Assembly (NCBI GenBank): GCA_027886185.1
Contig: WOAB01000093.1
Location: 4,774,001-4,838,000, forward strand
Origin: Rheum nobile
Taxonomy: Eukaryota > Streptophyta > Magnoliopsida > Caryophyllales > Polygonaceae
DNA: 64,000 bases
Direction: 5' to 3'
The notes beneath the pieces were generated by a model. That model was not told the origin of the DNA, did not search any database, and saw only the letters and a list, made by a program, of their open reading frames with translations. A program made the translations under genes and the position numbers. Position 1 is the stretch's first letter; every line of letters starts with the position of its first letter. Shown here piece by piece: positions 57,838-64,000 of this stretch.

Positions 57838-60800
57838 CTCTCCCCCACTTGGCTGTGAAGCGTCCCCGCTTCACCATCATCAAACTCAGGCTCAACATAT
57901 GGTGTCAAGTCCGCGATGTTGAAGGACGCGTGGACTCCAAAATCTGGTGGGAGCTCGAGTTGATAGGCCTTTTCCCCTAAGGCCTTGATCACGCGGAAGG
58001 GTCCATCTCCACGTGGTGCCAATTTGTGCTTGCGCCGCGAGGGGAACCTTTCTTTTCGCATATGCACCAGACAAGGTCTCCTGGTGCGAAGATGATGCGG
58101 CGGCGGCCAGAATTCTTTTGCGAGGCATACTGCACAGCCCTCCTCTCCAGTTGCTCCCTGGTGCGTCGATGAAGCTCCTGCACTTGCTCGGCGCGGTTGG
58201 CGGCGGAGACATGCACTGGGTCTTGCAGTGGTCGCGGCGACAAATCAAGTGGTGTCAAGGGGTTCATGCCATACACCACTTCGAACGGTGTCAACTTGGT
58301 CGCCGTGTGCCTGCATCTATTGTAACAAAACTCGACAAGTGATAGTAAGTCCTCCCAACGCCTAGGGTTGGCTTTAAGCATCGCGCGAAGGAAGGCTCCT
58401 AGTGTTCTATTCGTGACCTCCGTTTGGCCATCGGTCTGGGGGTGGTAGCTAGTAGAGACTAAGAGTTTGGTGCCTAGCTTACCCCAAAGAGTTCTCCAAA
58501 AATGACCAACGAACTTAGAATCCCTATCACTCACTATAGTACGTGGGACTCCATGCAGACGCACCACATGCTCAAAGAATAGATCGACAATCTCACTAGC
58601 ACTATGGGTTGTCTTACAAGCAATAAAATGTGTCATCTTAGAAAACCTATCTACGACCACAAAAATAGAGTCTTTACCTCGTCTAGAGAGGGGCAAACTC
58701 GTGATGAAATCCATAGACAAATCTTCCCAGGGGGCACTCGGTATGGGCAAAGGAGTGTAGAGGCCGTGAGGACTAGACCTAGCTTTGGCTCTCTGGCAAG
58801 TCACACAACTTCTATAAAACCTAGTCACTTGGTGGGTCATCTTAGGCCAAAAGAAGTGTTCTCTAAGCGCGTCCAATGTCTTACTAATCCCAAAATGTCT
58901 GCGACTTTCGTGTGCTTCCTGAATCAAAAGGATCCTAATGGAAGACCTAGGGATGCAAAGGTGACTAGCCTTATATAAATAACCCTCAGAAAGGAAATAG
59001 GACTCAAACTCACGCAATCTCAGGCAATGCTCTAAAATAGGTGCAAAGAAAGGATCACTAGCATACAATTCCTTAATCAAAGCAAAACCCAAAACTTTAG
59101 TTTGCACATGAGTCAAGAGAACATACCTTCTAGACAACGCGTCTGCGACAATGTTCTCCTTCCCTTTCTTATGGACCACGACATAAGGAAATGTCTCCAG
59201 AAATTCCACCCAACGAGCATGGCGTCGATTGAGGTGGGCTTGGCTCTTCAAATAGCTCAAGGCTGCATGGTCGTTGTGGATGACAAATTCACGCGGACAA
59301 AGGTAATGTTGCCATGTTTTCAGCACGCGTACTAAGGCATATAACTCTTTCTCGTAGGTGGGGTAATTGAGTGTGGCCCCAGTGAGTTTCTCACTGAAAT
59401 ATGCAATGGGCCTCTTCTCTTGGTGTATCACACCGACAATGCCTATGTCTGAGGCATCGCACTCCACCTCGAATGTCTTCGCAAAGTCGGGGAGCTGGAG
59501 CAATGGCGCGTTGCACAAGGCCCGCTTCAAGGCCGAGAAGGCCTCTTCGTGGGACTCAAGCCAAACAACTGTGCTTCCCTTCTTCATCAACTCATGTAAT
59601 GGCGCGGCAATGGAGGAGAAATCTCTAACAAAGCGCCTATAAAATCCAGCGAGGCCAAGAAAGCTTCGCACCTGTGTCGGCGTCGTCGGAGTTGGCCACT
59701 CTTTGATGGCCACGATCTTTGCCTCGTCGACGCGTAGACCATCACTACTCACGACGTAGCCCAGAAAATTTGTGGACGCGGAGCAAAAACTGCACTTGGC
59801 CAGATTGGCAAACAGGCTCTCGCGTCGAAGGCATTCAAGCACAAGTCGAAGGTAATCGACATGCTCTTCCAGACTCCGTGAATACACAAGGATGTCATAG
59901 AAATAAACGACGACAAACTTGCCAAGGAATGTTCTCAAGACGTGGTTCATCACGCGCATGAAGGTGATGGGCGCGTTCGTGAGCCCAAATGGCATGACTA
60001 GCCACTCGTAGAGCCCGTACTTTGTCTTGAACACAGTCTTTCACTCATCACCTTCTTTCATCCTGATCTGGTGATAACCACTCTTCAAATCTATCTTGGA
60101 GAAAAGTGTGGCGCCATGAAGTTCATCAAGCCTATCATCGAGGCGTGGAATAGGATGCCTATACTTGACGGTGATCTGGTTTATCGCGCGACAATCAACA
60201 CACATTCTCCATGTGCCATCTTTCTTGGACACAAGTATCATAGGCACAACACAAGGGGAGAGAGATTCCCTTACGTAGCCGCAATCCAACAACTCCTGCA
60301 CTTGGCGCTATAGCTCTTTGGTCTCTTCTGGGCCAGCTCTATATGCAGCGCGATTGGGCAAGGAAGCACCTGGTACAAGGTCAATCTGGTGCTCAATTCC
60401 TCTCAGTGGAGGTAAACCTTATGGCAACTCAGCAGGAAAAATATCATCGAACGCGGCGAGCAAGGTCGCGATGACTGGCGGCACGGACGCGGTGTTCGAC
60501 GACTCAGGGATGCATGGAGTTGGCACAAGCAGAAAACATGGAGCTTTGCCAGTCAAACACGCAGTGAGGTCACTGGGCCTGGATAAAAGCACGTGTTGCT
60601 CACACTTTCCTTGCAAAGGAGACGTCTTCGGCAACAGCGCGGCAAACTTTGTCGATGGCGAGGCGCAACTCGAATTCTGTGGGGCACTTGGTGTCCACGC
60701 TCTGGCATTGTGCGTCCTCTTAGCAGTGCCTGGTGGAGATGACATTTTGCCAGCTGTGGAGGAGTTTGGCCTCTGGAGTGCCTCTGGACACTCTCTTGAC

Positions 60801-61586
60801 CTAGTAGACGCGATCTCTATGGCTTTCTGGCGATCGCGTTCAACCTGGTCCTGCAAGATCTCATGGGGAGACATTGGATGCAAAGTGATGCGCTTCCCGT
60901 GGTAATTGAACACATAAGTGTTCAAATAGCCATCATGGAGCATGCGCCTGTCGAATTGCCATGGGCGCCCAAGCAAAATATGGGTGGCGTCTATTGCAAT
61001 GACATCACAAAGTATAGAATCACAGTATTGCCCTATGGAAAAAGAAGTTAAACATTGGCGAGATACTGTATTACTTGGACTTGAAGAAATCCATTGGAGG
61101 GCATAAGGTTGGGGATGAGGAGTCGTAGGCAACTTGAAGTGTGTGACGACCTTCTCATTCACAATATTAGCACATGATCCTCCATCAACAATACCACTCA
61201 AGGAAGCTGTCTGGACAAGAGCTCTTGTGTGGAACAATTTCTCGCGTTGATCGCGTAAGCTTGCTTCCATGACTGTGAGGAGACGACGCGTTACCAAGCT
61301 CACTGGTGTGCCCGCGTGCAGTGAAGCGGGTTCGCAGTCATAAGCGTCTTCGTCCTCTTCTGCGTTGCCTTCATCGATTGCGTCAAGTGTGGCCTCCTCG
61401 TCATCACAGGACGCGTAGCCGGCGGCGGCGGTGGAGAACAACGCCTTGCGAGCATTGGGGCAATCTTTCTTGTAGTGGCCTCGTCCACCACACTTGTAGC
61501 ATTCGAGGTCGCGCGCGCGATCTGTGCCCACTGGGGGTTGTCTGGGCGCGGTCTGGCGCAGCGCGTTGCTCGGCGTCAAAGGCTTC
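57583..61586 (-). pseudogene. CRM-like gag-pol polyprotein, nearly complete frame
   Basis: Enters from the right in gag. Order: zinc knuckle CYKCGGRGHYKKDC (61501-61460), protease IVDGGSCANIVNEKV (Asp near 61186), ILLGRPWQFDRR, RT (CVDCRAINQITVKYRHPIPR; YFYD at the active site, 59905-59894), RNase H (VECDASD...VADALSRR), integrase (H..H..CVTCQRAK; MDFITSL, IVSDRDSKF, DGQTEVTNRTLG keep the DDE residues) and tail RGDGPFRVIKALG. Breaks: stops at 60419, 60308 and 60041, a 1-base loss near 58068, and another shift near 57770. The tail GPVTRSRSK continues into the LTR. The window lacks the gag start, displaced by the LTR at 61587. Confidence 0.92.
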
Positions 61587-63991
61587 TGTGATACCCCGTA
61601 TTTTTGTAAGGTTATTTTGGGAATTATGGAATTTTCCCGAGTACCCGTTGCGTACGTCGGATTTAATACAGAGAGTTTGAGACATTCTGTAATGTGCTCT
61701 ATTTCTGTAATATTTTTCTCAGTGAAATAATATACAGACAAGGTGCCTTGAATTTTAAATTGTCGTTCGCGTACGATAATTTTTATCCCGGTTTATCGTC
61801 AAGCTCGTTCAAAGCCGAATGGGCGGGAAAAGGGGGAAACGGCGACCGCCGTTCAGAAACGGCGACGGCCGTGGTTGGGCCCGAAGAGTCAACGTGTCAG
61901 CTTCTAGCTGGCCGCGACAGGCCTAGCAACGGCGACCGCCGCATTTACGGCGACCGCCGCGTGCCCGCCGCATGCAAAATTACGGCGACCGCCGTGATTG
62001 TCCAGTGGGCATTGCTCGCCGGTCGCCGGCGTCGTTCGAGGCACGCCGTTGCGTCGTTTGCCGTGTCTGAGGGTTTGCAGATCACTCCTTGGGGTTTGCC
62101 TATAAATAGACGAGCTTGGGCATGGGTTTTGGGTCATCTACAACCCCGAATCGCTGCCAAAACTCTCCCTCAAAGTGAGTTGTGTTTTCGTCGGTTTTCT
62201 TGTGCTCGCCGGAGGTGTCGTGGTGTGTTTCCAGAGTGCCTTTGTGAAGCTTTTGGTTAGCCTTGGAGGTTAGAAGCCAAAGCAAGTCGAAGGAGGCCGA
62301 ACCGCTCGTGTTTTGGGGTGAGTTTCCTCTCGTTTCAGTCGGCCGTGTTCTTCACGGCGACCGCCGTGTTCTTCACGGCGACCGCCGCCAAGAACGGCGA
62401 CCGCCGCCAGTGCCCAGAATGCCTTCGTGGCTTTGGCTTGGTCGGTTGTCGTCGTGGCGTCTTTCCTTTCGTGTTCTTTCGCCGTGTTTAGATTCGTACT
62501 GTTTATGTCGGATCTAACTTAGGGTTCCTTTTATGGGTCGACTCGAAGGTTGTTGTGCTGTCGGAACTATACCGTATCGAGCCCGGAATCCAGTGACGTC
62601 TTTAGACTATTCTACGGAGTAAGGCAAGTGGCGGTTCGCTCTTGCTCATTCGTTCCATATTTACATTAATTATCAGTAGTTTATCTGAGTAATTAATTTG
62701 GAATGAATATTCTGTTTGTCTGGAAACGGTTTTGATAAACTGTTTTGAAAATCATATAATAGGTTGTATATTTGTTAGAACAACGCTATTATATGTGATC
62801 GCCTTTCGGGCCTGTATGTGGATTTATCCTGTAACTGTTGTGGTGCTGTAACTGTTTAGTTAGCACTGTTAGATAGGAACGTTACTCGGACTCTGTCCAG
62901 TCGTTTCTTTATAATCTGGTATCGGGATGGCTCGTCCCCATCTGGTACTATTTTATGATCATGATCGGTCTCTTACACATGTGTGTAGAGACAGGACACT
63001 TAGCTGGTGTCACAAACCTTTCGGTATACGTCACTCTCGACGAAACGTATACTAAGATGTGTCGTCCCATTGGTGGGGTACACATGTAAAAGTCTATAAG
63101 TGATGTGTGTTTTTGAAACATAAATCAAATAAGTGCTACCTTGACGCACATAATTAATACACCTTGGGCGAGTAGTGCAGCTAAGTTCAGTGCAGCTAGG
63201 AAAACTCGTCCTGACTTGAATGTAGTACGTTCTCTTTCCAATCTGGATTCGCTGTAGGCGATGAGGTTGGTCGTGAACCGAAGCATCTCAGTCAGTTTTA
63301 AATCATTGTTGAATGATTCTGTAACTTTCCAGATTTGTCATTACTTCCTTAAAGACTCATTTCTCTTGGAGTCTCTTTTCGAGTTGATTTCTGTGAAGAT
63401 TCAGTCTTCCAGAACCTTCTCTTGTGCATATCTCTTGTTTATTCCAGTAGGAATATGATGGTTGACTACCGTTATCGGTTATTATCCGAGAAGCGGTGAG
63501 TCTAACCTAATATGACTGCTTCGAACCAGTCTGCTTTTTACCCTTGCTAGTCTATTCATTTAGACTAACCAACCAATATTTTCCCTTGCATGGTTGGCTG
63601 GTGTCATCCGTTCGATTCGGCACATCAGTTAAGAAGTAGCTCAGAAGATTAGAAGGACTATGGAGTCGGCGGTGGTTTTTGAATGTTTTAATTATTTCTT
63701 TAATCATGTTATGATCCTTTGGACAATAACTCCGATTATAAAATACTTTCTTAGTCTTCCGCTGTGTTTGGTTTAAACTCTGTTTTGACCTATTCGGGAT
63801 TGGGTTGTAATCCCGTAACTCTTGTTTCCTTGACAATGTTATGTTTTGGAATTTAGTGCTTGATCATTGTGTATCAATTGCATTTCATAAATTGTGTTTA
63901 ATTGGTAAAGCCTTGGGTGATCTCGGTAAGGAACACTGGGGTCACTGGCAGTAATACCTTTCCAAAAGGGTTAAGTTTTGGGGGTGTTACA
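61587..63991 (+). mobile_element. 5' LTR of a forward Tekay-like element leaving the window
   Basis: 2405 bp, TGTGATACCCCG to GGGGGTGTTACA. TATA box TATAAATA at 62101-62108. CGGCGACCGCCG motifs at 61840, 61860 (variant), 61930, 61948 and 61983 upstream; 62355, 62376 and 62395 downstream. Stem-loop at 62624-62645. The bases after the LTR are GTTG then TGGTA, the start of a primer site, so this is a 5' LTR with its interior to the right. Confidence 0.9.
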
Positions 63992-63995
63992 GTTG

Positions 63996-64000
63996 TGGTA
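63996..64000 (+). promoter_or_regulatory. Start of primer-binding site, cut by window end
   Basis: TGGTA five bases after the LTR end fits the first bases of TGGTATCAGAGC (initiator tRNA-Met). Confidence 0.65.

Noticed and set aside
60318..60905. 195-residue forward ORF opposite the CRM-like polyprotein
   Set aside because: Antisense shadow of protease and the protease-RT linker, which are supported on the reverse strand by motifs.

Overview
This window is plant nuclear DNA, most likely from a eudicot, in a heavily transposon-loaded region. Evidence: plant-type LTR retrotransposon families (SIRE/Maximus-like Ty1/copia; Tekay-, CRM- and Tat-like Ty3/gypsy), primer-binding sites matching initiator tRNA-Met, MULE and hAT transposases with spliceosomal introns, MITEs, and a fragment of the plant-specific R-SNARE VAMP727 interrupted by an intron. 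I see no intact host gene. Almost every coding stretch is a broken transposon gene.

Layout. 1-1680: truncated reverse-strand LTR of a Tekay-like gypsy family, inserted in a decayed RNase H fragment (to 2290). 2340-7815: MITEs, a minisatellite and a nearly perfect 590-bp inverted repeat (6298-6891). 7808-21724: a hAT element split by a full-length copia element (7820-18672, TSD GTAGT). The copia element is itself split by a gypsy solo LTR (to 12982), which was interrupted at its first bases by a fold-back, SINE-like insertion. 21725-27716: 3' end and 3' LTR of a Tekay-like element, with a deleted CRM-like element (23069-26268, TSD ACAAC) inside the LTR. 27717-30010: a MULE with a nearly readable, three-exon transposase on the reverse strand. 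30011-36640: a decayed Tat-like gypsy element split by a reverse-strand non-autonomous gypsy element (32260-35983). 39216-44530: a candidate Pack-MULE carrying host-derived fragments (VAMP727, a proline/alanine-rich fragment, a tRNA-Tyr remnant).

47098-56926: a reverse-strand Tekay-like element with gag but no recognisable pol core, holding a solo LTR (50746-53017, TSD TATAT). Its 5' LTR is cut by a reverse-strand CRM-like element (56927 onward) with a nearly complete gag-pol reading frame. That element is cut in turn by the 5' LTR of a forward Tekay-like element (61587-63991), whose primer-binding site starts in the last five bases.

How it fits together: the window is a stack of insertions, and target-site duplications give the relative order. 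The most unusual signals are the shared architecture of the Tekay-like LTRs (TATA box flanked by clusters of GC-rich near-palindromes, conserved stem-loops downstream), the captured VAMP727 exons, the nearly perfect inverted repeat, an apparent internal promoter before the copia third ORF, and an array of near-palindromic modules at the MULE end. Family assignments come from motif recognition by eye, without database searches.
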